Positions 17,548-25,995 of a DNA stretch of 64,000 bases are shown piece after piece. This DNA comes from an uncultured Paracoccaceae bacterium (GTDB lineage: Bacteria > Pseudomonadota > Alphaproteobacteria > Rhodobacterales > Rhodobacteraceae), in NCBI GenBank assembly GCA_947493255.1, contig CANLQK010000003.1, forward strand, positions 418,781 through 482,780, in the 5' to 3' direction. Numbering within the stretch: position 1 is the first letter of the stretch; the number at the start of each line of letters is the position of its first letter. A program made the translations under genes and the position numbers. The notes under the pieces were generated by a model. That model saw only the letters and a program-made list of their open reading frames with translations, was not told the DNA's origin and did no database searches.

Positions 17548-18882
17548 ATGAATTTTTCGACCGATAATGTACTAAGCTACGTGTTCATTTTTCTGTTTGG
17601 AGGGGGGGCAGTCTTTACATACAAGATGATTCTGAATGTAGTGAAAGATGATACTGATCGCATCCGAGTCTTCTTTTGGGTGGGCGAAAAACGGTGGTGG
17701 GACGGCTACAAAGCACTTTTAGAGATACTCAATAATTCGCTAAACGTGTTCTTTGGCGAGAAGCTGATTTCAACAAAATCGTGGCTGAGCACCATGAGGT
17801 TGGCATGGGTTTATCCATACCTATTTCTATTCTTGTTTACAGAAACCATAGTTAAAGATTTTTCTTTGATGCAGTACCTGATGCTAGTTTGGGCTGCATT
17901 ATCATCGATTTTTCTTAGTATTAAGACTCATAAGGTTATTGCTAAACTTAGAAGTCAGATCCAATTACCGACACCCGTGAAAATAGTGCTTATTGATGCA
18001 TTATTTATGCCCTTTGTCGGGTTTCTAAGCATAGTTGTTTTCTCGCTGATAAATGCGTTTATTGCAGGGGTTCTTATTTCGCCTCAAACAGCAACACTTG
18101 TGCTATGCGTGACAGCTTTGTTCATGGGCGCTGGGTTGCTTTGGTCGCTCATGTGGCTGGTCATTATGATAGCCATGTTTGCGGGAATAGCTACAGGGAA
18201 CGATCTCGCATCCTTCTTTCAGGGCTTGGCAATAATTGCGGAAGATTCATCACTTTCAGTATCGGATGAAGCGGGAGCAATTGGTGGCGTAATACTTGGT
18301 GCTGTGTTCGCATTTGCTTTGATGGTGCTACCATTCATAAATGGTTTGTTTGATTGGATGAGCTGGGTTGTTAGCCGTTACCTTATACGGCGTCTCGTTG
18401 GTGATGCGGAAAAGCATGCTCGACGCGCACTACTAATCCACATCGCTTTAGATATCTTCGCTGCAGTCTGTTTCTTGGTGATGATTTCTGTATCTTTTGG
18501 ATACATTTTCGTTGGTTTAGGGATATATCCGGATTGGAACCAGTTATCGTCTGGGCAGCCATGGCAAGGGGACGCACTGCCAACGACATTAATGGTCTGC
18601 AGTACGCTCGTCCCAACCTTCATTCATTTGGTAATGGCCATACTAGCGGTTGCGTCACAGGAACTGCCAGGCAGGAAATTCGCGCTTAAAATGCTGGAAC
18701 GCAGTTCACCATCTACTGTCGAAACCCATTTGGCAGTTGGTTGGATTTTTGCGATGGTTATGCTTGCAACAAGCACCGTCTATGCGTTTGTTTACTTTCT
18801 TATTTGGCTAGTTGAATACCAATTTCATACTTCGTTGCTCTCGATGATATTTTTAATGAGTGGCCAATTGTTTGGTGGATAA
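17548..18882 (+). CDS. Multi-pass membrane protein of unknown function
   Basis: 444 residues with about eight to ten hydrophobic segments distributed along the chain and no signal peptide cleavage site. No family recognised. A soluble basic stretch (residues about 30-75) follows the first membrane segment, and loops of 30-40 residues separate the helices. It is the last intact gene of the island, 169 bp after the restriction-modification gene on the same strand. By eye it is more AT-rich than the conserved flanking genes, which suggests recent transfer. A membrane effector of a defence function is possible, but nothing in the sequence proves it. Confidence 0.65.
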   Translation: MNFSTDNVLSYVFIFLFGGGAVFTYKMILNVVKDDTDRIRVFFWVGEKRWWDGYKALLEILNNSLNVFFGEKLISTKSWLSTMRLAWVYPYLFLFLFTETIVKDFSLMQYLMLVWAALSSIFLSIKTHKVIAKLRSQIQLPTPVKIVLIDALFMPFVGFLSIVVFSLINAFIAGVLISPQTATLVLCVTALFMGAGLLWSLMWLVIMIAMFAGIATGNDLASFFQGLAIIAEDSSLSVSDEAGAIGGVILGAVFAFALMVLPFINGLFDWMSWVVSRYLIRRLVGDAEKHARRALLIHIALDIFAAVCFLVMISVSFGYIFVGLGIYPDWNQLSSGQPWQGDALPTTLMVCSTLVPTFIHLVMAILAVASQELPGRKFALKMLERSSPSTVETHLAVGWIFAMVMLATSTVYAFVYFLIWLVEYQFHTSLLSMIFLMSGQLFGG

Positions 18883-19117
18883 GCCGCAGGTGACCCATCT
18901 AAAGGACGAACAAGGCGTGTTGGGAGCAAATTTGTTAAATGGATGTGATGCTTTGACTGCTCAGGTTTAACTATCGATGGTTCGGTTATGTATGGCGTTA
19001 GAGAAAACGTGCAATGAGGCAATTAGCATTTGGTGAGAGGTATTTATTGTGGTATTTTTTAAAATGGCTAATTTTTGTTTGTTATATTTTAGTGATTTAT
19101 ACGTTTAATTCGGCGGA

Positions 19118-19137
19118 CTGAGCCTCCGCCACATCAC
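19118..19137 (+). repeat. attR: tRNA-Ser 3' end, direct-repeat copy 2
   Basis: An exact 20-base copy of 8083-8102, with similarity running on to about 19152. It has no tRNA body upstream, so it is a recombination product and marks the right end of the intact island. It is also the left end of the decayed element that follows. Confidence 0.9.
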
Positions 19138-19311
19138 TATTTTGGGCAGTTTCACTGGTTTGCTTTTAGAGGAATTCCACAAAAGCGGAACATTTTTGAG
19201 GATCGACAGAGGAAGCCTACGATTATCGCTTTTGATGGCGCTTTTGGGGGGACATCAGCGCAATTTAAGTTAGCAGTTTGATCCTCTAGCAACACGAACA
19301 GGGATCAAAAA

Positions 19312-19520
19312 ATGGCAATTCTATTAGATCAAAACTGAAACTACATCCTCGGCTCCGAACAATTGAATCTCATCCGTTACCGCGATCAGTTAGCGCAAAG
19401 GTGTCACAAAGGCTTTGGGCCGCCTTTTTACCGGTCAGGCCGCAAAATCATCTATCGCGGGACGGGCCTGATTTCATGGGCCTACGCCGTCACGTTGGTA
19501 GGAAAACTGGTAGCGCCTAA
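19312..19520 (+). pseudogene. Decayed copy of the AlpA-like gene
   Basis: In frame from ATG 19312 this reads as a diverged copy of the 10564-10773 gene but has a TGA after eight codons. Beyond the stop, the matching segments NYILGSEQLNLI, RCHKGFGPPFYRSGRKIIYRG and LISWAYA can still be aligned. The upstream inverted repeat (19277-19309) and some leader sequence from about 19217 are also retained. It is evidence for a second, older insertion of a related element at the same tRNA. Confidence 0.82.
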
Positions 19521-19580
19521 TGTCGCGTCGTATAAAGGCCAACGAAGCCTATTGAATTGATAAGCTAGCGGAAGCCGTCG
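19520..19580 (+). pseudogene. Truncated start of the HTH/zinc-ribbon gene copy
   Basis: ATG 19520 opens MSRRIKANEAY, matching the 5' end of the gene at 10773 after a short deletion. It stops at TGA, and a trace of similarity continues to about 19580. The rest of the gene is gone, and RTX-like sequence begins immediately after. The junction therefore marks a deletion or rearrangement that fused an element relic to unrelated DNA. Confidence 0.7.
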
Positions 19581-19614
19581 ACGGTAGACCTCTTGCACAC
19601 TGACGAGCGTCTCG

Positions 19615-20205
19615 ATGGCGTCGCCTCGGAAGCCGACGATTTCCGGCTCCAGCGCGGGCGTGACGGTTGATCTTTTGCTTGGGACGGCCTTTGGCGGGGA
19701 CGCGGACGGCGATGTCTTGTCGGGGATCGAACGTCTGGCGGGCTCAAACCGTAACGACGTGCTGAGTGGGGATGATGAGAACAACCGGCTAATAGGTGCT
19801 GCATGCGACGATATGTTAATTGGCAATGACGGCAATGACGTGTTGCGCGGAGGAGCGGGGGCGGATGTGCTTTCAGGTGGTGATGGTGCGGACGTATTCC
19901 AATTTGCGGAACCGGTTGATCCGCTCAACGCTGATACGATTGTTGATTTCAGTGCGAGTGAGGGTGATATTTTACGACTGGATGACGCCCGTTTTACCGC
20001 GCTGGATGTGGGTGTATTGTTGGAATCCCAGTTTGTGGCCAACTTGACCGGGCTCGCCGAGACTGTGGACCATCACATCATTTTCAATAGTCTTACAGGG
20101 CAGGTTTTCTATGATGCTGATGGTATTGGTGGTGCGGCGGCCATTGAAATTGCGGTGTCGGAAAACCTCGCAGAGATCGACGAGACGGACATCTCAATAT
20201 ATTGA
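19615..20205 (+). pseudogene. RTX (calcium-binding repeat) protein fragment
   Basis: 196 codons with no convincing start or ribosome site. The frame encodes RTX-type nonapeptides such as GGAGADVLSG and GGDGADVFQF, preceded by GVTVDLLLGTAFGGDADGDVLSGIE. It then encodes the typical post-repeat region (DTIVDFSASEGDILRLDD) and a C-terminus ending DETDISIY. This looks like the last fifth of a larger RTX exoprotein whose 5' part was lost. Its beginning abuts the relic of the mobile element. The C-terminal secretion signal may be intact, but without a start it is probably not expressed as a useful protein. Confidence 0.72.
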
Positions 20206-21083
20206 GCCGCCCACTTTTGGCGTCTTGGGACCATTTTCCCAAATCGTCGAAGTGTTGTGGAGCATAACCCACTTGATTTGCGGCCGTGTGCAGCTTTTTC
20301 ACCGGGGTTGAACGTGGCGAGAGGATTTCAGGTGGGTAGGTGACTGCGAGGCGTTGCGAATTGCGCGTTGTGTTTAATGGCGATTGGAACAAGATAGGCG
20401 CCTTGCTTTGGCACTGTTTTGGATTGAGAAAGGCCTGCTTTACCCCGATAAATTTGGCCGCAAATAGGCGTCAGAAGGTTTGCATAGCAGGTGCCTTGCC
20501 AGCCACTTGTGGCGCATCGAACGCTAGAATTCACACGGGCTTTTGGTGAGCATTATTGCATTTGGCTGCAAGGTTAGTTCCCCGGAATCGGCGCGCATTC
20601 CGGTCAAGTTAGATGTCGCGAGGGAAGGTCGGGAGTGGGTCAAGTTACCTGTGCTCTTGAGACTAATGGAGGTAATTAATATTATAATTCAATATCTTGA
20701 GCGGTTATCGTTTGAGGTTTCAACTACCGGTTTGCAACTTGAATATCAAAGGGGGTTTACAAAAAGTTAACCTCGGGTAACACTCGAATCACATTTTTAG
20801 AATTTCTTTTTTAATGGGTTTACGCTGTAAAAAGTGTTTGCTCGAAGACCACTTAATAAACTTGACCCAGCCAATTTTGGCGAGGTGATGGTTAAAATTT
20901 TTAATACGGTGTTTTCCTGGGGGGGAACTATTTTGGGCTTGTGTAGTCTGTGTAAATTTTTTCGAGATTTCGACTCGCGGTCTACAAGCGCTGTCCAATT
21001 GCTTTGGTCTGCTAACAACTCCGAAAAACTAATCTCCAAAATGCAATATCAGCCCTGTGTCGAAGTCGCCGAGGGCGTTCGCC
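20206..21083. other. Gene-free stretch upstream of the radical SAM gene
   Basis: About 880 bases with no gene I can support. Short open frames here lack ribosome sites and family features. The right part is AT-rich, notably around 20665-20710 and 20800-20900, and probably holds the promoter of the radical SAM gene, though I cannot identify a convincing -35/-10 pair. It is likely a mix of decayed island DNA and the regulatory region of the next cluster. Confidence 0.6.
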
Positions 21084-22580
21084 ATGCTTGACAGTAGACC
21101 AAATGGTGTTGATCTGCATGGCGTAACTATTGTGAAGCCGTCTCGTTATACGATCTTAGTACCACTTACGGACGAACGCCATTTAGCGTACAATACATCC
21201 AGCCAAGCGTTTTCGATCTGGGATTCAAATGATTTTGCGGTTTGGAGCGAATTGGTTGAAAGCGGCGCTCAGCCGTTTTCGGCAGATCATCGCGGATTTG
21301 TGCAAGGGGGATACTGCGTAAACGTAGATGCGGATGAAGTCGAAATTATTCGCGCTCGCTACGAGAATGTCCGGCACAACGATAGCCACTTGATGATGAC
21401 AATTGCCCCGACGTTGTCTTGTAATTTTGGGTGTCACTATTGTTTTCAGGGGTTGGACAAACCCATAACAAAAATGACTCCAACTGTCAGGGCAGCAACT
21501 AAAACGTATCTTTTAGACCAGTTAGAAGGTCGTAAGAGTTTCCACCTGACGTGGTATGGCGGCGAGCCGTTGATGGATCAAGATTCGATCTGGGAATTAT
21601 CGAAGGCGGCCATCGAATACTGCGACGCACACGGCATAAAATACTCATCGATGATGATCTCTAACGGTTACAAGATGACCGTACCTGTAGCGGAAAAGCT
21701 GAATGAGGCACGTGTTACGCGGGTGCAGATCACCATTGATGGTGACGAAGAAGCGCACGACAGCCGACGTCACCTAACAAGTGGACGTGGCACGTACCAA
21801 AAGATCATCGAAAATATTAAAGAGGTTACCGCACGTAGACTTCTGACTGTCTCTGTTCGTGTGAATATCGATGGGCAGAATGAAGAGGATGCACGCGCTG
21901 TATTGGACGAGCTGCATAGCGAAGGGTTGGGCCTGCACAACGGTGTATCTGTCTACTTTGCACCTGTTGAAAGCGTAGCAGAAAACGCATCTGGTTGTGA
22001 CGGGTGTTTGTCGAAAACTGATTATGCAGAGGTCGAAAGCCGCCTACAACAACTGGCGTTCGAAAAAGGTCTGATGGCATTGCCCAAGATGCCCCGCTTC
22101 TTGGGGCTCTGCACTGCTGTGAAACCCAACTCCTATGTCATCGTTCCCAACGGAGACTTGCACAAGTGCTGGGACACTGTGATGGAATCTAAAATGCGCG
22201 TCGGGAGCGTGATGAAGGGAAGCACTCGCAAATCCGATGCGAGCACCGAAGATATGTGGGACCAATGGTCCCCGTTCGATAACGAGGTTTGTTCCAGCTG
22301 CACCTTGCTGCCGACTTGTGGCGGCGCGTGCGCGTTCAAATTCGTACATAATGATTATGCCTCGGGTGAGGCTGGACGACTGCCATGCCCGAGTTTGAAA
22401 TTTAACTTGGCCGAGCAGCTGTTTCTGCGCGCGAAAGCACGTGGGTTCGTCGAAGACGACGACTGGCACCAGAAAAACAGCCCAACGGTTAAAGAGAGTG
22501 GAATGCTCACAGGGAACACTCATACATTTCGTTCCATCCAGGCAATCCACACTGCCCTGCAAACACCGCAGGAACTCTGA
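21084..22580 (+). CDS. SPASM-domain radical SAM peptide maturase
   Basis: 498 residues. Residues 113-120 (CNFGCHYC) are the CxxxCxxC motif that holds the SAM-binding 4Fe-4S cluster. Further motifs are HLTWYGGEP (GGEP), SNGY and QITIDG. The C-terminus is a canonical SPASM domain: Cys343-x13-Gly-x4-Cys362, then Cys403-x2-Cys406-x5-Cys412-x3-Cys416 and Cys435, for two auxiliary clusters. The first 100 residues may hold a leader-recognition (RRE-like) domain. The start at 21084 is chosen because GAGGG lies eight bases upstream; a GTG at 21057 lacks this. It lies 83 bp before a precursor-like gene with a Gly-Gly leader, so it probably modifies that product. The family is certain; the reaction is unknown. 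Confidence 0.93.
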   Translation: MLDSRPNGVDLHGVTIVKPSRYTILVPLTDERHLAYNTSSQAFSIWDSNDFAVWSELVESGAQPFSADHRGFVQGGYCVNVDADEVEIIRARYENVRHNDSHLMMTIAPTLSCNFGCHYCFQGLDKPITKMTPTVRAATKTYLLDQLEGRKSFHLTWYGGEPLMDQDSIWELSKAAIEYCDAHGIKYSSMMISNGYKMTVPVAEKLNEARVTRVQITIDGDEEAHDSRRHLTSGRGTYQKIIENIKEVTARRLLTVSVRVNIDGQNEEDARAVLDELHSEGLGLHNGVSVYFAPVESVAENASGCDGCLSKTDYAEVESRLQQLAFEKGLMALPKMPRFLGLCTAVKPNSYVIVPNGDLHKCWDTVMESKMRVGSVMKGSTRKSDASTEDMWDQWSPFDNEVCSSCTLLPTCGGACAFKFVHNDYASGEAGRLPCPSLKFNLAEQLFLRAKARGFVEDDDWHQKNSPTVKESGMLTGNTHTFRSIQAIHTALQTPQEL

Positions 22581-22596
22581 CTTAGACGATATTAAT

Positions 22597-22639
22597 GCCC
22601 GCAGCTTCGCGGGCTCTATCTAGATCGGCATTTTTGCCG
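22597..22639 (+). promoter_or_regulatory. Two tandem hairpins between maturase and precursor genes
   Basis: GCCCGC/GCGGGC (22597-22614, six-base loop) and CGGCA/TGCCG (22626-22639, TTTT loop) lie in the 83-bp gap. Neither is followed by a T-run, so they are more likely processing, stability or attenuation elements than full terminators. They could allow more precursor than enzyme to be made from a shared transcript. Confidence 0.5.
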
Positions 22640-22663
22640 TCCCTAAGCAATAGGTGAATGTGA

Positions 22664-25600
22664 ATGCAATTTATCGATCAAGCCCCGGCTTACCGGGTCA
22701 AATCGATTTCACTTGACCAGGCAGTCCTTGCAGGGCGTGCCACCTTTAATGCTGTCCCTGACAGCGCGAAACTTTCGCTTTGCTTTAAACCTACTCTCGA
22801 CGCGGCACTTGCTTTCGATCGGGACATTGATGCACGCGTGAATTTTCAAACCTTAGCAACGCCGGCGAAACTTGATCTGATGATCAAGGACCTGTTGCCG
22901 TCGTTTTTTAAATCAGACTTGCTGACACTTACTGGCCGTGACCAGTGGATCGTACGTTTCGTTATTGACGCGAATGTCGTGCGGACGCTGCGCATTGATT
23001 CCAATGGAATCCACCCAGTGACCGGCAAGGACTGGACACCAAATATAGAACTGGAAACTGATATCATGACCCTTATGTCCATTTTGCGCTCAACAATCGC
23101 CACTTTCGAAGCTGCTTCTAAAGCATCCGATGAGATCGTGACCCTAACACCCGAAGAAGCAACGGCCATTGTTGGTGGGATGCCAGTTGCGGATGCTGAG
23201 CAGTCCGAAAACTCGGGTAACGAAGGCGACGAAGCCAACGAAAATAATGAAGACGACGAGGGTGATGAAGGCAACGAAGGTGACGAAGGCAATGAGCCCG
23301 GCCTCGTCGATGAAGGCGACGAAGGAAACGAGAACGTAGCCAACGACGAAGGCAACGAAGGCAACGAATTCACGGCAAACGATGAAGGCGACGAAGGTAA
23401 CGAGAACTCTGTCAACGATGAAGGCGACGAAGGCAACGAATTCACGCCAAGCGATGAAGGCGACGAAGGCAACGAATTCACGCCAAGCGATGAAGGCGAC
23501 GAAGGCAATGAAATCACGCCAAATGACGAAGGCAACGAAGGTGACGAAGCCGACGCTGGCAACGAAGTGGAATTTGCCGACGAAGGCGACGAAGGTAACG
23601 AAGCCTCGCCAGATGACGAAGGCGACGAAGGTAACGAAGCCTCGCCGGATGACGAAGGTAACGAAGGCAACGAAAGCATTTTCGGTGGCATTAATGACGA
23701 GGGCGACGAAGGAAACGAAGCCTCGCCAAGCGACGAAGGCAACGAAGGTAACGAGTCCTCTCCCGCCGATGAAGGTGACGAAGGCAACGAAGGCGACGTT
23801 GGTGGCGGTGGCCCACTTGGTGTCTTTGACGAAGGTAATGAGGGCAATGAAAACGTAGCCAACGACGAAGGCGACGAAGGCAATGAACAAGCCACCACCG
23901 GAGCCGACGAAGGTGACGAGGGCGATGAAAGCACGCCAGGTGACGAAGGCAACGAAGGCAACGAATTTACTGGTGACGAAGGCGACGAAGGCAACGAAGG
24001 TAACGAAAACGTAGCCAACGACGAAGGTGACGAAGGCAACGAAGCCTCGCCAGATGACGAAGGTAACGAAGGCAACGAAAGCATTTTCGGCATTAATGAT
24101 GAAGGTGACGAAGGCAACGAAGCCTCTCCAAACGATGAAGGTGATGAAGGCAACGAAGTCACGCCTGGAGACGAAGGCGACGAAGGTAACGAGCCATTTG
24201 ACGAAGGCAATGAAGGCAACGAGAACGTAGCCAACGACGAAGGTGATGAAGGCAACGAAAATTCCGTTAACGATGAAGGCAACGAGGGCAACGAAAGCAC
24301 GCCCGACGATGAAGGCAACGAAAATAACGAAGGCGACGAAGGCGACGAAGGGAACGAAGGCAACGAAAGCACGCCCAACGACGAAGGAAACGAAGGCAAC
24401 GAAAGCGACGAAGGCGACGAAGGCAACGAAAACGTAGCCAACGACGAAGGCGACGAAGGTAACGAAGCCTCGCCAGATGACGAAGGTAACGAAGGCAACG
24501 AAAGCATTTTCGGCGGCATTAATGATGAGGGCGACGAAGGTAACGAAGCCTCTCCAAACGACGAAGGTAATGAAGGCAACGAAGTCACGCCGGGCGACGA
24601 AGGCGATGAAGGCAACGAGCCGACCGGAGACGAAGGCAACGAAGGCAACGAAAACGTAGCCAACGACGAAGGCGACGAAGGCGACGAAGGCGACGAAGGC
24701 AACGAAGGCAACGAAAACGTAGCCAACGACGAAGGTGACGAAGGCAACGAAAACGTAGCCAACGACGAAGGCGACGAAGGCAACGAAAACGTAGCTAACG
24801 ACGAAGGCAACGAAGGTAACGAGAACGTAGCCAACGACGAAGGCGACGAAGGCGACGAAAGCACCCCTAACGACGAAGGTAACGAAGGCAACGAAGTCAC
24901 GCCTGGCGACGAAGGTGACGAAGGAAACGAAGCCGTCGATCCTGACTTTAATGGCGACGAGGGCGACGAAGGCGACGAAGGCGACGAAGCCGACGAAGAT
25001 AACGAAGGCGACGAAGGTGACGAAGGAGGAGACCCGACGCCAAATGACGAAGGCGACGAGGGTAACGAAAACGTAGCCGACGACGAAGGTAACGAAAACA
25101 ACGAAGGCAACGAAGACGACGAAGGAAACGAAGCCGGCCTAGACGAAGGAAACGAAGACGACGAAGGCAACGAAGACGACGAAGGAAACGAAGCCGGTGC
25201 CGACGAAGGCAACGAAGACAACGAAGGCAACGAAGACGACGAAGGCGACGAAGTTACTTTCGATGAAGGCAACGAAGGCAATGAAGGCAACGAAGACGAC
25301 GAAGGAAACGAAGCCGGCCTAGACGAAGGCAACGAAGGCAACGAAGACGCCAATGTGCCTGATGACGAAGGTAACGAGGACAACGAAGGCAACGAAGACG
25401 ACGAAGGCAACGAAGCCGGTCTCGACGAAGGCAACGAAGACGACGAAGGCAACGAAGACGACGAAGGAAACGAAGCCGGCCTAGACGAAGGCAACGAAGA
25501 CAACGAAGGCAACGAAGACGACGAAGGCGACGAAGTTACTTTCGATGAAGGCAACGAAGGCAATGAAGGCAACGAGAACGACGAAGGTGACGAAGCTGGT

Positions 25601-25843
25601 GTCGATGAAGGCGACGAAGGCAACGAAGATACGCCGAACGACGAAGGTGACGAAGGCGACGAAGCCGTCTTGTTCTTTGTTGCTGGTGGATTTGCTTGCG
25701 GAGCCGACGGTGGCCAAGACGAAGGCGATGCCTGCGGAGCGGATGCCTGCGCAATCGATGCTGGCGGAGCCAAAGGTAGCGATGATCTTGAAGATGTCAT
25801 CGGTGCTGACCTTGGAGCGGGTGTCGACGACATCGACATCTAA
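22664..25843 (+). CDS. Giant acidic-repeat precursor protein with Gly-Gly leader
   Basis: 1059 residues in three parts. Residues 1-172 form a folded-looking leader ending TPEEATAIVGG, a double-glycine site of the kind cut by C39 peptidases (after Gly172). From residue 185 to about 1000 the protein consists of Asp, Glu, Gly and Asn in units of DEG[D/N]EGNE joined by 3-5 residue spacers (NVAN, ASPD, VTPG, STPN, FTPS). This part has no Lys, Arg or aromatic clusters. The last 55 residues carry three Cys, each followed three residues later by Asp (Cys1012/Asp1015, Cys1024/Asp1027, Cys1029/Asp1032). Function unknown. Inference: leader-guided modification by the radical SAM enzyme, cleavage and export by the downstream genes, giving a roughly 887-residue polyanion. 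The leader may resemble an SCP2-like fold, but this is weak. Confidence 0.85.
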   Translation: MQFIDQAPAYRVKSISLDQAVLAGRATFNAVPDSAKLSLCFKPTLDAALAFDRDIDARVNFQTLATPAKLDLMIKDLLPSFFKSDLLTLTGRDQWIVRFVIDANVVRTLRIDSNGIHPVTGKDWTPNIELETDIMTLMSILRSTIATFEAASKASDEIVTLTPEEATAIVGGMPVADAEQSENSGNEGDEANENNEDDEGDEGNEGDEGNEPGLVDEGDEGNENVANDEGNEGNEFTANDEGDEGNENSVNDEGDEGNEFTPSDEGDEGNEFTPSDEGDEGNEITPNDEGNEGDEADAGNEVEFADEGDEGNEASPDDEGDEGNEASPDDEGNEGNESIFGGINDEGDEGNEASPSDEGNEGNESSPADEGDEGNEGDVGGGGPLGVFDEGNEGNENVANDEGDEGNEQATTGADEGDEGDESTPGDEGNEGNEFTGDEGDEGNEGNENVANDEGDEGNEASPDDEGNEGNESIFGINDEGDEGNEASPNDEGDEGNEVTPGDEGDEGNEPFDEGNEGNENVANDEGDEGNENSVNDEGNEGNESTPDDEGNENNEGDEGDEGNEGNESTPNDEGNEGNESDEGDEGNENVANDEGDEGNEASPDDEGNEGNESIFGGINDEGDEGNEASPNDEGNEGNEVTPGDEGDEGNEPTGDEGNEGNENVANDEGDEGDEGDEGNEGNENVANDEGDEGNENVANDEGDEGNENVANDEGNEGNENVANDEGDEGDESTPNDEGNEGNEVTPGDEGDEGNEAVDPDFNGDEGDEGDEGDEADEDNEGDEGDEGGDPTPNDEGDEGNENVADDEGNENNEGNEDDEGNEAGLDEGNEDDEGNEDDEGNEAGADEGNEDNEGNEDDEGDEVTFDEGNEGNEGNEDDEGNEAGLDEGNEGNEDANVPDDEGNEDNEGNEDDEGNEAGLDEGNEDDEGNEDDEGNEAGLDEGNEDNEGNEDDEGDEVTFDEGNEGNEGNENDEGDEAGVDEGDEGNEDTPNDEGDEGDEAVLFFVAGGFACGADGGQDEGDACGADACAIDAGGAKGSDDLEDVIGADLGAGVDDIDI
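23216..25663 (+). repeat. Intragenic 24-nt minisatellite (DEG[D/N]EGNE)
   Basis: Several dozen near-identical units based on GACGAAGGC-GACGAAGGC-AACGAA, with spacers of 9-15 bases. The Asp/Asn variation comes from a single first-position change (GAC/AAC). Spacer blocks recur in the same order, for example the run with SIFGGI, ASPN and VTPG at about 23660-23760, 24030-24200 and 24450-24630. This indicates duplication of larger multi-unit blocks. Expect length variation and assembly difficulty here. Confidence 0.93.
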
Positions 25844-25876
25844 ACCACGGGCTGCCTAATGCCTTAGAAAACGAGA

Positions 25877-25903
25877 AGAGCCGCCCTCACGGGTGGCTCT
25901 TTT
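25877..25903 (+). terminator. Rho-independent terminator after the precursor gene
   Basis: AGAGCCGCCC (25877-25886), loop TCAC, GGGTGGCTCT (25891-25900), then TTT. A 10-bp stem with one G-T pair. It separates the maturase-precursor pair from the export operon, so the two are probably separate transcripts or partly read through. Confidence 0.85.
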
Positions 25904-25995
25904 CATTGATCAATGCTGCATCTGGAAATTCTTCACAGAGGCGTATTATCTGGTTCGAAGTCATTGGATTTCCGATCACAAAAGGGATAGATTAA

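Larger units (their letters stand above)
8083..19137. mobile_element. tRNA-Ser integrated genomic island with Type ISP restriction-modification
   Basis: An 11-kb element bounded by exact 20-bp copies of the tRNA-Ser 3' end (8083-8102 and 19118-19137). The integrase gene lies immediately inside the tRNA side, as is usual for P4-type islands. The cargo is an unknown protein, an AlpA-like HTH protein, an HTH/zinc-ribbon protein, a second tyrosine recombinase, a Type ISP restriction-modification enzyme and a membrane protein. No replication, conjugation or phage structural genes are seen, so it is probably mobilised by helper functions or is fixed. Part of the right side (17.4-19.1 kb) looks more AT-rich than the flanks by eye. 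Confidence 0.88.

Noticed and set aside
8083..19137. Island as a prophage
   Set aside because: No capsid, tail, portal or lysis genes. Only integrase, regulators and restriction-modification cargo are present.
20834..21091. 85-codon frame just before the radical SAM gene
   Set aside because: Non-ATG start without a ribosome site, no family features, and it overlaps the start of the real gene.
23144..23890. Other long frames across the acidic repeats on both strands (Lys/Thr-rich, Phe/Val-rich)
   Set aside because: They are products of the 24-base periodicity, which opens all frames. None has a ribosome site or the repeat-independent N-terminus.
23216..25663. Possible CRISPR array
   Set aside because: Units are 24 bases with no unique spacers of constant length and the whole stretch is one coding frame.
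22846..25839. A 997-codon open frame on the minus strand rich in Ser and Pro
   Set aside because: It is the antisense of the DEGNE repeats. The repeat codons lack stops on the other strand, there is no start signal, and the plus-strand frame has leader, Gly-Gly and context.
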